Below, piece after piece: positions 25,382 to 37,288 of a stretch of 64,000 nt of DNA (the stretch's first letter is position 1; every line of letters begins with the position of its first letter). The position numbers were made by a program, and so were the translations under genes. Source of the stretch: Gemmatimonadota bacterium (GTDB lineage: Bacteria > Gemmatimonadota > Gemmatimonadetes > Longimicrobiales > Gaopeijiaceae); the NCBI GenBank assembly GCA_021295815.1, contig JAGWBQ010000010.1, forward strand, positions 27,297 through 91,296, in the 5' to 3' direction. The notes under the pieces are model-generated. The model saw only the letters and a program-made list of their open reading frames with translations, was not told the origin of the DNA and ran no database searches.

Positions 25382-25435
25382 CGTCGCGAGCCGGCGATTC
25401 CCAGGGGGTTCCGCTCCCGCCACGAGAGGATCACC

Positions 25436-26575
25436 ATGTCGAGAACCCGGTGCCTGACACTACTCGCCGCCTCGTGTCTCCTTGGCTGCGCCGATGCCGA
25501 AGCCGGCGAGGCCCTGCCCGCCAGCTCGCCGCCGCCGCAGGACGTCACCGTGGTGGAGTACGAGCCGCGCAACACCCTGGTCGTTCCGGAGAACCCCGTG
25601 ACCCGGGCGCGCTTTCCCTTCGTCGACGTCCACGGACATCAGCGCGGCGGTTCGATGACGGCGGAGGCCGTCGGAGGCCTGGTCGCGGAGATGGACGAGC
25701 TCAACATGGCCGTGATGGTGAACCTGTCGGGCGGCACCGGCCCCGAGCTCGTGAACGGTTTGTCCAACATGGCGGGTCGTCATCCGGGAAGATTCGTATT
25801 CTTCGCCAACACGACCTTCTTCGGGGTGGGCGAGGCGGACTGGGGCGAGCGAGCGGCAGCCCGGCTCGAGGAGGACGTGAGCAACGGCGCCGCCGGCCTC
25901 AAGATCTTCAAGGGACTCGGCATGGCGGATCGCGACATTGCAGGTGACCGGATCCCGGTCGACGATCCGCGCCTGGTCCCGCTCTGGGACAAGGCGGGCG
26001 AACTCGGCATTCCGGTGCTGATCCACTCGGCCGACCCGGCTGAATTCTGGCAGCCCCACGACCGCTTCAACGAACGCTGGCTCGAGCTCCGTCTCCGCCC
26101 CAGACGCATCCGACCGCCTGACCGCTTCCCGTCCTTCGAGCAAATCATCGGGGAGCAGCACAACCTCTTCCGCAACCATCCTGAAACCAACTTCATCGCC
26201 GCCCATCTGGGGTGGCTGGGGCACGATCTCGAGCGGTTGGGCCGGATCCTCGACGAGATCCCCAACATGTACGTCGGGCTCGGGGCCGTGGTCTACGAAC
26301 TGGGCCGCCAGCCCCGGTTCGCCCGCGAGTGGCTGATCGAGTATCAGGACAGGGTGCTCATGGGCAAGGATTCCTACAACCAGGAGGAGTTCCACACCTA
26401 TTTTCGCGTCTTCGAGACGGAAGACGACTACTTCGACTACTATCGTCGCTATCACGCGTTCTGGCAGATGTACGGGCTGGGGCTGCCCGACTCCGTGCTC
26501 AGGAAGATCTACTACGAGAACGCTCTCAGGATCGTTCCCGGGCTCGACCGCAGCCTCTTTCCCGGGACAGGTTGA
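25436..26575 (+). CDS. Amidohydrolase family lipoprotein (TIM-barrel, ACMSD-like)
   Basis: This 379-aa protein starts at ATG 25436, has a lipobox (LLAASCLLGC) and should be anchored in a membrane. The body is an amidohydrolase-related TIM barrel. DVHGHQRGG gives the N-terminal metal-binding HxH. HSADPAEFW and NFIAAHLGWLG supply the later histidines, and LMGKDSYNQEE supplies the aspartate. This pattern is that of amidohydrolase_2 proteins, which include decarboxylases and lactonases. The substrate is unknown; membrane-anchored versions are poorly studied. The next gene starts 4 bp downstream. Confidence 0.82.
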   Translation: MSRTRCLTLLAASCLLGCADAEAGEALPASSPPPQDVTVVEYEPRNTLVVPENPVTRARFPFVDVHGHQRGGSMTAEAVGGLVAEMDELNMAVMVNLSGGTGPELVNGLSNMAGRHPGRFVFFANTTFFGVGEADWGERAAARLEEDVSNGAAGLKIFKGLGMADRDIAGDRIPVDDPRLVPLWDKAGELGIPVLIHSADPAEFWQPHDRFNERWLELRLRPRRIRPPDRFPSFEQIIGEQHNLFRNHPETNFIAAHLGWLGHDLERLGRILDEIPNMYVGLGAVVYELGRQPRFAREWLIEYQDRVLMGKDSYNQEEFHTYFRVFETEDDYFDYYRRYHAFWQMYGLGLPDSVLRKIYYENALRIVPGLDRSLFPGTG

Positions 26576-26579
26576 CCGC

Positions 26580-27530
26580 ATGTCCATTCTCCCCATGCGT
26601 CCGCTCGGCTTCGGCGAAGTCCTCGACGGCGCCATTCAGCTCTATCGGAGGGATTTCTGGCGTTACTACCTCATCGGTCTGATCGCCACCTTCGCAAGCT
26701 TCCTGATGGGCGCGTTCATAGATGTTTCCACGTTGATGGAAGCCTTGGCGGCGATGACGATCATGAGCGAGTCGGAGGAGCCGGATTTCCAAACGATGGC
26801 CTCGATTCTGTCGGACCTGGTTCCGGTGTTCCTCGCCGGCCTCGTGTCGAGCCTGCTGACCTGGTACTCCGTGCTGGCGACCACCGCCGCCATGGCCGAC
26901 AGGGTGGAGGGTGGCTCGGTGAACGTCGGGAGGGCCTTCGTCACCGCCCTCGAACGAACGCCCAGCGCTTTGGGGGCGACCCTGACCATCATCGTCGCGG
27001 GCCTCGTCGTCATGGTCGTCTTCGGGCTCTTTGCGTTCCTTGTGACAGCGATACTAGCCGGCACGGGCACGGTCGGAGTGATCGCGGTAGTGGTGATCGT
27101 CGTCATCGGGATGGCGATCGGTCTGCTGATGACCATGCTCGGCGCAGGTCTCAGCGTCGCCGTCCTGCCGCCGGTGGTTGTCGAAAAATGCGGGCCCTTC
27201 GCGGCCATCGGGCGCCTCTTCTCCCTGGCCAGAGGCAGTTGGCTCAAGGTGATCGGGGTGATGGTCGTCAGTCTGGTCGTCCTGTGGCTCGTGACCACCG
27301 CAGCATCCCTGTTCACCGGGTTGCCGGTGATCTTCTCGACCCCGGAGGACTATGACGTCGGCCCCTTGCAGTGGGCGCTCGCGAACGCCGCCGCCTATGT
27401 CGTCACGCCCCTCGCCCTCCCCTTCCTCGCCGGTGGCTTTCTGGTGCTCTTCCACGATCTCAGGGTGAGGTCGGAAGGGTTCGATATCGAGATGATGGCC
27501 GGGTCGATCGCTTCTCGGGACGAGCGGTGA
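26580..27530 (+). CDS. Multi-pass membrane protein at the head of the MoxR/DUF58 cluster
   Basis: This 316-aa integral membrane protein begins with the conserved cytoplasmic motif RPLGFGEVLDGAIQLYRRDFWRYY, split here as RPLGFGEVLDGAIQLYRRDF and the following residues. About six helices follow, with Gly/Val-rich repeats in the middle. Proteins with this N-terminus are found beside DUF4129, MoxR and DUF58 genes in several phyla. Its stop overlaps the next start in a GTGA junction. It is probably a membrane component of the MoxR-linked envelope system; no biochemical role is known. Confidence 0.7.
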   Translation: MSILPMRPLGFGEVLDGAIQLYRRDFWRYYLIGLIATFASFLMGAFIDVSTLMEALAAMTIMSESEEPDFQTMASILSDLVPVFLAGLVSSLLTWYSVLATTAAMADRVEGGSVNVGRAFVTALERTPSALGATLTIIVAGLVVMVVFGLFAFLVTAILAGTGTVGVIAVVVIVVIGMAIGLLMTMLGAGLSVAVLPPVVVEKCGPFAAIGRLFSLARGSWLKVIGVMVVSLVVLWLVTTAASLFTGLPVIFSTPEDYDVGPLQWALANAAAYVVTPLALPFLAGGFLVLFHDLRVRSEGFDIEMMAGSIASRDER

Positions 27531-28171
27531 CCGCATTGGCGCAAGCCGCTCGGGAGCTTCCTTCCGCCGACGAGGTTCAGGGAGCGATTCGGGAGATCAC
27601 CGCCTCGGGGGAATTTGCCAGTGCGGACCAGGGAACCTCCTCGGTTGGGGAATGGATTCTGGAGAAGCTCAACCAGCTCTGGGAGTGGTTCGTCGAGGTC
27701 GGCCAAGGCTCGCCGTGGAGATTCGTCGTGGTGTTCGCGGTGATCCTGGCGGTGGTGGCCATCGTCTGGACGGTGGTGAGCCGGCATGCGCCGAGGCTCC
27801 GCGGCCGGACGCCGAGCTTCGAGGAGCGGGAGCTTCCCATGACCTCCGAGGAGTGGTTCGCACGGGCGGCCAAGCTTGCGGAGGAGGGTGAGTGGCGGCA
27901 GGCGGCCTCCGCCGTCTACCGAGGCTCCCTTCTCATCCTTGAGAAGCGCGGATACCTGAGTTTCCACAGCTCGAAGACCCCCGGGGACTACATCCGCGAG
28001 ATTGGGCGTGGAAGCGGGAGCTCCGCAGTTGGATTCATCGAGCGTTTCCAGGTGTTCTCCTTCGGAGCCGAGCCTCCGAACGGCCGGGACTATCGGACCT
28101 TGATACGGGCAGCGCGGGAGTCCGGCTGTCTGACGGCAGCCGTCTCGTCCCGTGAGAAGTCGCAGGTTTGA
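27527..28171 (+). CDS. DUF4129 domain protein
   Basis: This 214-aa protein starts at GTG 27527 in a GTGA overlap. It has an N-terminal periplasmic or linker segment with WILEKLNQLWEWF, one transmembrane helix (about residues 65-88, VVVFAVILAVVAIVWTVV) and a C-terminal cytoplasmic helical domain containing AAKLAEEGEWRQAASAVYRG and HSSKTPGDYIREI, the core of DUF4129. DUF4129 proteins are regular neighbours of transglutaminase-like, MoxR and DUF58 proteins. It overlaps the DUF4350 gene by 4 nt. Confidence 0.82.
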   Translation: MTALAQAARELPSADEVQGAIREITASGEFASADQGTSSVGEWILEKLNQLWEWFVEVGQGSPWRFVVVFAVILAVVAIVWTVVSRHAPRLRGRTPSFEERELPMTSEEWFARAAKLAEEGEWRQAASAVYRGSLLILEKRGYLSFHSSKTPGDYIREIGRGSGSSAVGFIERFQVFSFGAEPPNGRDYRTLIRAARESGCLTAAVSSREKSQV

Positions 28172-29400
28172 GTGCGCTCAGGAAGGCCGGCTCCACCCCG
28201 ACCTTCTGGGTCGGGGCGATCGTGCTGGCGACCCTGGCGATCGCCCTCCTGGTTCGTCCGTCCACGGGAAGGACCGATCGCGAACTGCGCAGCTCCTTTC
28301 GCACATCGCCGGACGGCGTCGCAGCCTTGTTCCGTTCGTTGGAGCGCTTCGGGGTAAACGCCGCTCCCCGGCTCACACCGCTTGTCGAAGCGGATCCGGT
28401 GCGAGGCACCATCGTATTGCTCGAGCCCGTCGTATTTCCGAGCCCCAGAGAGGCGCGAGCGCTGCTCCACCACGTTCGTGCCGGAGGCACGCTGCTCTAC
28501 GCTCCGCGAGCGCGGACTTCGTTGCAGGAATTCGGCCGGATGGCGGTCACTCCCCTCATGGATTCGCTGGGCATCGAACATCGATTCAATAACGCGTACG
28601 AGCGGCTGACCGAGGCGACCTTCAGCGATCCGGTCTGGGAAGACCATCCTCTGACCGACGGACTGCCGTCGGCCCACCGCCCCCGTCATGTGATCTCGCT
28701 GAACGACGAAGAGGGCGAGACGACCGATCTGCTGACGGCCGAATCCACGGACGGGCGACGCGATTACGGCGCGGAGTGGAGCGTCGTGTCCGAAATCGGG
28801 ATGGGCGCGGGACGGGTGGTCGTCTTCGCGGAGAGCGCCGGCCTCTCGAACGGCGAGGCTGCGGAAGACCCGCTGGCGGCCCTGTTCGTGCGTGCCGCAG
28901 TCGCCTACACGGAGCCCGCCGACACAGTCTTCTTCGACGAGTACCACCTAGGAATCGGCACCTTGAGGAGCCGAGCCGAGATCGTAACCGGCTTTTTCAC
29001 AGGGAGCCCGGGCGGACGAGCCCTGCTCCAGCTTGTGCTCATCGGCGCCCTGGCTCTGGCCTGCGCAGGCTTGCGCTTCGGGTCCCCCACGCCCGCCGTA
29101 GCGCCGCCGGACCGCGAACGCCGCTCGCCGCTGGAACATGCCGACGCGCTGGGCGATCTGTACCGGAAGTCCGGTGCGTCGAGGACGGCGGGACTGCTGC
29201 TGGTCAGCCGTCTGGCGCGGGTCTCCCGTCTGAGTCCGCCGCGCAACCGGAAGCAGGCGAGGGAACTCCTCGACCGCGTCGACCGCCGGGGAGACGTCAC
29301 CCTCGATTCGGTCAAAGCCGACCTGCACGCGTCCAAGCCCGACCTCGTTCGGATGAGCGCGGGTATCGACAAGTACATCGCCTGGAGGAACACCAAGTGA
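28168..29400 (+). CDS. DUF4350 domain membrane protein
   Basis: This 410-aa protein begins with TTG inside a TTGA overlap with the DUF4129 gene. A first helix (FWVGAIVLATLAIALLV) is followed by an extracytoplasmic domain of about 230 residues. That domain contains SSFRTSPDGVAALFRSLERF and PSPREARALLHHVRAGGTLL, the DUF4350 signature. A second helix near residue 290 (LLQLVLIGALALACAGLRF) leads to a cytoplasmic tail with EHADALGDLYRKSG. The architecture and the order DUF4129-DUF4350-MoxR-DUF58 are conserved across many bacteria. Confidence 0.85.
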   Translation: MSALRKAGSTPTFWVGAIVLATLAIALLVRPSTGRTDRELRSSFRTSPDGVAALFRSLERFGVNAAPRLTPLVEADPVRGTIVLLEPVVFPSPREARALLHHVRAGGTLLYAPRARTSLQEFGRMAVTPLMDSLGIEHRFNNAYERLTEATFSDPVWEDHPLTDGLPSAHRPRHVISLNDEEGETTDLLTAESTDGRRDYGAEWSVVSEIGMGAGRVVVFAESAGLSNGEAAEDPLAALFVRAAVAYTEPADTVFFDEYHLGIGTLRSRAEIVTGFFTGSPGGRALLQLVLIGALALACAGLRFGSPTPAVAPPDRERRSPLEHADALGDLYRKSGASRTAGLLLVSRLARVSRLSPPRNRKQARELLDRVDRRGDVTLDSVKADLHASKPDLVRMSAGIDKYIAWRNTK

Positions 29401-30413
29401 GAGACACCGAATCCACCATCCCCTCCGACCTCGAGCAGGCTCTTCCGCAGGATGTCGCGGGGGAGCCTCGGGTGACGGGAGCCGAAACCGCCGTCCGTCT
29501 TCTCGAGCAGCTCGACAGCGTGGTGCTCGGACAGGAGCGCACCCTCAGACAAATGATGGTCACGCTGCTCGCCCGCGGCCACGCTCTTCTGGAAGGTGTC
29601 CCTGGAACAGGCAAGACGCTGGCCGTGCGCACGCTCGCCGAAGGGATCGGGATAGATTTCGGACGCGTGCAGTTCACGCCCGATCTCATGCCAAGCGATC
29701 TCGTGGGTACGAGCGTTCTCGACGAGGCCGACTTCATTTACAAGCCGGGACCCGTCTTCGCCGACCTTCTGTTGGCAGACGAGGTGAACCGCGCCCCGCC
29801 CAAGACCCAGGCCGCCCTGCTCGAGGCGATGGAGGAGCGACAGGTCACGGTGGACGGCGGAACCCGCGCGCTCCCCGCGCCGTTCACCGTCTTCGCCACC
29901 CAGAACCCGGTGGAATACGAAGGTACCTATCCGCTGCCCGAGGCGCAGGTGGACCGGTTCCTGATGAAGATCGTCGTCGACTATCCGCCCGAGGAGGCCG
30001 AACGCGACATTCTGCGCCGATACGAGGAAGGATTTCGGGCCGACGACGAGCGGACGTTCGGGCTGGACGCTCCCGTCAGCGCGGACGCGCTCCTGGCCAT
30101 GCGCGGCGCGGTCGGGACCATACACATGGAAGAGCGGGTTCGGAACTACATCACCGACATCGTGCGGGCCACGCGCGAGGACGCCGCCTTCGCCCTGGGC
30201 GCCAGTCCGCGGGCCGGAGTCGCCCTCTTCCAGGCCGCCCGCGCCGAAGCCTTCCTCAACGGTCGCGACTTCGCGATCCCGGACGACGTGAAGTCGCTGA
30301 GCTTCCCGGTTCTTCGCCACCGCGTGGTCCTCACGGCCGAGGCGGAGGTGGAGGGGCGTACCTCCGACGAGGAGCTCGAAGCCCTGCTCGGCACGTTGGA
30401 GGCGCCGAAGTAG
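29397..30413 (+). CDS. MoxR family AAA+ ATPase
   Basis: This 338-aa MoxR ATPase starts at GTG 29397 in a GTGA overlap with the DUF4350 gene. Walker A is EGVPGTGKT, Walker B is LLLADEVNRAPPKTQ, sensor 1 is FATQNPVEYEGTYPLPEAQ and sensor 2 is ASPRAGVAL. MoxR proteins act as chaperone-like ATPases that work with VWA-domain partners such as DUF58 proteins, the next gene. The partner arrangement suggests assembly or insertion of an envelope or metal-containing complex. Confidence 0.93.
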   Translation: MRDTESTIPSDLEQALPQDVAGEPRVTGAETAVRLLEQLDSVVLGQERTLRQMMVTLLARGHALLEGVPGTGKTLAVRTLAEGIGIDFGRVQFTPDLMPSDLVGTSVLDEADFIYKPGPVFADLLLADEVNRAPPKTQAALLEAMEERQVTVDGGTRALPAPFTVFATQNPVEYEGTYPLPEAQVDRFLMKIVVDYPPEEAERDILRRYEEGFRADDERTFGLDAPVSADALLAMRGAVGTIHMEERVRNYITDIVRATREDAAFALGASPRAGVALFQAARAEAFLNGRDFAIPDDVKSLSFPVLRHRVVLTAEAEVEGRTSDEELEALLGTLEAPK

Positions 30414-30431
30414 GGTGCGTCGGGTACCCGA

Positions 30432-31751
30432 GTGAAGATCGAGTTCGTACCCAGCGCAAGGGGCCTGGCGCTGCTGGCCGGAGCGTCTCTCCTCTTCTTG
30501 GTGAGCGTTCCGGCGGCGCTGCTGGCGGACGCGGCCATACTATGGCTCATCTGGCTCGACGCCAGCCGAGTCCGGCCGCCGCGCGCGAGCAGGACGCCAC
30601 CCCGGATCTCGGCTCTGGCGACGGTTTCGGAAGTGAAGGTCCGGGTCGACAACCCGGCGGCGCGAGCGGCGCTGGCTCTCGTTACCGACGACCTCGACGC
30701 CTGCCTGCGACGCCTGCCGGATCGGGCTGACGAGGACGAATGGGAGCGCGGCAAGCGCGTGGAGCTTCCGGCCGGAGGAGGCGTGGATCTCGTCTACCGC
30801 GTGGAGCCGAGAACGCGTGGTCACCTGACCTTGGGAGACATCCACCTCCGGACGCTCGGACGCCTGGGGCTGGCCTGGCGGAGGTCGCGGACCCCGGCCA
30901 GTCACACGCTCCGGGTCCAGCCCGGAATCGAGGATCTACTCCGAGACAGGAGCGCGCACGCGCTGAAACGGCTGAGGGCTCCCGGTCAGCGCAGGGTCCG
31001 TCTCTGGGGTGAAGGACGAGAGTTCGAAAGCCTGCGCGACTACGCTCGCGGCGACGACCCGCGCACGATCGATTGGAAGGCGACGGCCCGACGACGAAAG
31101 CACGTGGTGCGCAACTACGAGGCGGAGCGGAGCCAGAATATCGTGATCGCCATCGACTCGGGGCGACTGATGCGGGAACGGCTCTCGACCAAGCGCGAGA
31201 GGATAGACTACGCGCTGGCGGCAAGCATGATGCTCGCAAGTCGGGCTCAGCGCTACGGCGACCGCGTCGGCCTCATGGTCTTCGACGACCGCATCCGCCA
31301 CATATCGCCCCCTCGGCGCGTGAAGCCCGCGGCCATGGCGGCGGTTCTGGCCGGAGCGGAGACGAGCACCGCCGAGCCCAACTACCCGATGGCTTTCGCA
31401 ACCCTGGGCCGCACCTTCCGCAAGCGTTCGCTCGTGGTCCTTTTCTGCGACGTGGTGGACGGAGCCGTCTCCAGGGCCCTGACCGCCTCTTTCGCGCGGA
31501 CCACGCGTGGCCACCTGCCGCTCGCGGTCGCCATCCGCAACCCCATGCTCGAGGAGGCCGCCGCTCGCCCGGTCGCCCGGAAAGCCGCAGCGTACCGCCG
31601 AGCCGCAGCCGAAGAGCTGCTCCAGGCCCGACGCGACGCCCTGACGGTCATGCGGCGCACCGGCATACTCGTGGTGGACACCCTTCCCGGCGAGGCCTTG
31701 GTGAACACCCTCGACAAGTACGTCGAGATCAAGGAGCGCGGGCTGCTCTGA
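30432..31751 (+). CDS. DUF58 protein with VWA-like domain
   Basis: This 439-aa protein starts at GTG 30432, 18 bp after moxR. Two N-terminal membrane segments are followed by a beta-rich region. The DUF58 core GEGREFESLRDYARGDDPR and IDWKATARR lie near residues 195-220, followed by a VWA-like domain with the metal-site-like IAIDSGRLM and VGLMVFDDR. DUF58 proteins are the usual targets or partners of MoxR ATPases. The 3' end overlaps the convergent RDD-SpoIIM gene by 23 bp. Confidence 0.9.
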   Translation: MKIEFVPSARGLALLAGASLLFLVSVPAALLADAAILWLIWLDASRVRPPRASRTPPRISALATVSEVKVRVDNPAARAALALVTDDLDACLRRLPDRADEDEWERGKRVELPAGGGVDLVYRVEPRTRGHLTLGDIHLRTLGRLGLAWRRSRTPASHTLRVQPGIEDLLRDRSAHALKRLRAPGQRRVRLWGEGREFESLRDYARGDDPRTIDWKATARRRKHVVRNYEAERSQNIVIAIDSGRLMRERLSTKRERIDYALAASMMLASRAQRYGDRVGLMVFDDRIRHISPPRRVKPAAMAAVLAGAETSTAEPNYPMAFATLGRTFRKRSLVVLFCDVVDGAVSRALTASFARTTRGHLPLAVAIRNPMLEEAAARPVARKAAAYRRAAAEELLQARRDALTVMRRTGILVVDTLPGEALVNTLDKYVEIKERGLL

Positions 31752-33612
31752 CTCGCGGGCGCGACTCCGCAGATCCGGGGCCGGGGGGAATCGGCCGGCG
31801 ATCCGCACCGCCGCGCGCGCGTCCACGTCCCGAAAACCCGAGGTAGAGGCCCAGAAGCACGACGGTCGCTCCGCCGAATGCGAACTTCGAGGCGGCCGGA
31901 AGCGTCGAGGGGGAGTAGAGGCCTTCGATGAGGGCGGCGACCACGAGCATCAGCGACACGCCGCCGATCAGGACGAGGAAGCTCCGCCCGCGCTCCATCA
32001 GCGCCTCGGTGCGGGTCCGCCGCCCAGGTGCGAAGAGGGCCGACGCCAGTCCGAACCCGGCGCCGCCCGAGATGCAGATGGCGGTGAGCTCGATGAATCC
32101 GTGCGGAAATACGAAGGCGAGAATCACGCCGCCGACGCCCTCGTTGAAGTAGGATCCGAGCACCGCGCCCAGCACGACGCCGTTCGCCACGAGGACGGTG
32201 AAGGTTCCCAGCCCCGCCAGCGCTCCGGCGGCGAACGCGAGGAGCGCGACGCTGATGTTGTTGGTCATCAGTTGCGAGACGAACGAGACGCCCGGGTCCA
32301 CCTCCACGTACCGCGCCTCGATGTCGTCCCTCTCGGTGTTCTCCGCCCGAGTGAGCATGCTGGGACCCGACATGGCGCGACCGAAGGCGGGGTCCGCCCG
32401 GGCCGCCAGGAAGGTGGCGGTTCCCGAGCCGTAGAAGAGGACCCCTGCGAGCAGCGACAACTTCCAGTAGCGACGGAAGGCGCAGGGGAAGTCCGAAACC
32501 ACGAAGCGGACCAGGGGGAGAACGGCTCGCCGACGACGCTGGTAGAGAAGGTTGTGGCCGGCCCCGACCCACCGCCGCAGCCTTCCCGAGAGACCGGGTG
32601 AAGCGCGGTAGGTGTGCGTGCGCGCCAGGTCGGCCGTCATCCCGCGGTACAGGCGGCCGAAGTCTCTGATCTCGTCTTCGGAGAGGGCTCCCAGCCCGCT
32701 CGCCCGCGCCCGTCTGACGAGGGCGGCGTACCGGATCCAGTCTTCACGACTCTCCTTCACCAGGAGGCTCGCTTGAACGCTCGCATCAGGTCTGGCGGCG
32801 GCGTGGCGGGGGGCCTCGATCCGATGGAGCTCGCTCAGGCGTTCTTCCACGACTCTCGGAAGTTCGATCTTCGGATCTCCGAGCTCCTCAGACAGAGCCT
32901 GATCCACCGAAGCCGCTACTCGGGCCCGGACCGCAGGTCGGAAGTCGGTTCTGCGGGCGATGAAGTTGGAAAGCAGCTCGAAGCTCTCCGGCGAGAGCAG
33001 CGGTCGCCCTTGGCGGGCGTCGGGGAGCGGAGCTGCGGCGATGATGTCGCCTTCCGCCTCGTCCCGCACCACTATGGTTCCCGCCACGAGGTCGCCGAGG
33101 CGCTGCGCCCTGCTGGTCGCCAGAATCGAGACCGCTCCAACGACTCCGACCCCGGGTTGCAGATCGACCACGCGCAGCAGGTTCCGCAGGACGGCTCCCT
33201 GGAAGGAGAGCGACTCGCCCGTGGCGTGGATCACGCGCAGTCCCAGCGCCCGCTTGCCAGGGGTACGTCCGCCCGTCAGCCCCTCGAAGAGCAGGAAGTA
33301 ACCCCATTGAAGCAGGAAGATCGCCAGGTAGACCACCGCCTCGGCGGCGCCCCAGATCGCTGGGAGGCCTATCAGGAATCCGCCGACCAGACCCAGTGCG
33401 AGCGCCCCCGCCAAAAGCACGCAGATGTCCAGCAGGAATGCGGCCACCCGCGACCCGAGATCCGCCAGAACATACTCGAGGCTCACATGCTCGGGCGTGT
33501 CGAAGGCTATCCTGCGATGGAGCGGCTCCGAGGCACGCGAACGCGCACCGGAAGAGCTGCTTGGCGTCGTCGCCGGGAGCGAGCTGGGGTTGGATCGGCG
33601 GTGCATGGTCAC
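31729..33612 (-). CDS. Fused RDD and SpoIIM (DUF95) membrane protein
   Basis: This 627-aa fusion has an RDD domain at about residues 45-195, with three helices and the motifs LADLGSRVAAFLLDICVL, GRTPGKRALGLRV and LRVVDL. A soluble helical linker (about 210-340) follows. The SpoIIM/DUF95 domain (about 345-600) contains NNISVALLAFAAGALAGLGT and GVILAFVFPHGFIELTAI. Both domains usually occur as separate genes next to MoxR/DUF58 clusters. Here they are one gene and face the cluster tail to tail. GTG 33612 or ATG 33606 may be the start. The role is unknown; the context points to the same envelope-associated system. Confidence 0.85.
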   Translation of the reverse strand: MTMHRRSNPSSLPATTPSSSSGARSRASEPLHRRIAFDTPEHVSLEYVLADLGSRVAAFLLDICVLLAGALALGLVGGFLIGLPAIWGAAEAVVYLAIFLLQWGYFLLFEGLTGGRTPGKRALGLRVIHATGESLSFQGAVLRNLLRVVDLQPGVGVVGAVSILATSRAQRLGDLVAGTIVVRDEAEGDIIAAAPLPDARQGRPLLSPESFELLSNFIARRTDFRPAVRARVAASVDQALSEELGDPKIELPRVVEERLSELHRIEAPRHAAARPDASVQASLLVKESREDWIRYAALVRRARASGLGALSEDEIRDFGRLYRGMTADLARTHTYRASPGLSGRLRRWVGAGHNLLYQRRRRAVLPLVRFVVSDFPCAFRRYWKLSLLAGVLFYGSGTATFLAARADPAFGRAMSGPSMLTRAENTERDDIEARYVEVDPGVSFVSQLMTNNISVALLAFAAGALAGLGTFTVLVANGVVLGAVLGSYFNEGVGGVILAFVFPHGFIELTAICISGGAGFGLASALFAPGRRTRTEALMERGRSFLVLIGGVSLMLVVAALIEGLYSPSTLPAASKFAFGGATVVLLGLYLGFSGRGRARGGADRRPIPPGPGSAESRPRVRAARAP

Positions 33613-33724
33613 GGCTGAGCTTCGGCTCGCGCGCGCGTTCTGTCAACAGGTCTTGACCCTGTCGCTCTTTCTCGCGAAAGTGTGGGCGTAGCAGACCCCC
33701 TCCCCCCTGAAGGAGATGGAAAGC

Positions 33725-34117
33725 ATGTCCGACATTCCCCAGGACCTCCTTTACAGCGAGGACCACGAGTACGTGAAGCGCACGTCCGACGACGGCGACG
33801 AGGTCCTGGTCGGTATCACCGACTTCGCCCAAGGAGAGCTCGGAGACATCGTATACATCGAGCTGCCCGAACCCGGAACCGCCTTCAACAACGGAGAGGT
33901 TTTCGGCACGATCGAGGCCGTGAAAGCGGTTAGCGACCTCTACTGTCCGGTCGAGGGCGAGGTGCTTGAGGTGAACGACGGCCTCGACGACGATCCCGCG
34001 GTGGTGAACACTGACCCCTACGGCGAGGGGTGGATGCTCCGGTTGAAGGTGGTCCACGTCGAAGACCTCGACGCTCTGCTCTCTTGCGACGCATATGCCG
34101 ATCTCGTTTCGCACTAG
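33725..34117 (+). CDS. gcvH: Glycine cleavage system H protein
   Basis: GcvH carries the lipoyl arm that shuttles the aminomethyl group in glycine cleavage. Starting at ATG 33725, nine bases after AAGGAG, it is 130 aa. The earlier ATG at 33716 lies directly against that site and is unlikely. The lipoylated lysine is K67 in GTIEAVKAVSDLY. The fold segments GITDFAQGELGDIVYIELPE and NTDPYGEGWM are all present. gcvP follows after 63 bp, and a lipoate ligase-like gene follows gcvP. Confidence 0.95.
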   Translation: MSDIPQDLLYSEDHEYVKRTSDDGDEVLVGITDFAQGELGDIVYIELPEPGTAFNNGEVFGTIEAVKAVSDLYCPVEGEVLEVNDGLDDDPAVVNTDPYGEGWMLRLKVVHVEDLDALLSCDAYADLVSH

Positions 34118-34180
34118 CTCGCGCAAGCGCCGGAGGGCGAACCACAACTCGGAACCACCTTTCGCCGGAAGCGCAGGCTG

Positions 34181-37057
<2,877 letters not shown>

Positions 37058-37156
37058 AACTCACTTTCATCGGACAAGCCGCGCAAGTGGACATCCTCTC
37101 GCCGGGCGATTCTCTCGATCTCCGACGGCCCGCGTAACCGCCGGAGCGCGGGTCGC

Positions 37157-37202
37157 GCCTCCGACATTCGGAGGCCGAGCGCAGGCGTCACGCCCCGCCT
37201 GC
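37157..37202 (+). terminator. Two consecutive stem-loops after gcvP
   Basis: An 8-bp stem with a 3-nt loop (GCCTCCGA, 37157-37175) is followed by a 7-bp stem with an 8-nt loop (GCAGGCG, 37181-37202). There is no U-run. They may end or attenuate gcvHP transcription before the ligase-like gene. Confidence 0.45.
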
Positions 37203-37288
37203 GACCTGAAGGACCTTCCGCAGCACGACGACCTGCGCCGCTCCGCTGGCGGATACTGAACGATCCGGCTCTTGCCGGTTCCGAGAAC

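Larger units (their letters stand above)
24975..25435. other. Intergenic region, 461 bp, divergent promoters
   Basis: This stretch separates the minus-strand secreted-protein gene from the plus-strand amidohydrolase gene. It contains the C10/G10 tract (25011-25020), an 18-bp tandem duplication (25346-25381) and a possible plus-strand promoter. Open frames exist on both strands but none shows a plausible protein pattern or ribosome-binding site. I see no RNA gene. Confidence 0.6.

Noticed and set aside
33613..33724. Search for a glycine riboswitch before gcvH
   Set aside because: Only about 110 bp are available and none of the conserved aptamer segments or tandem arrangement is visible.
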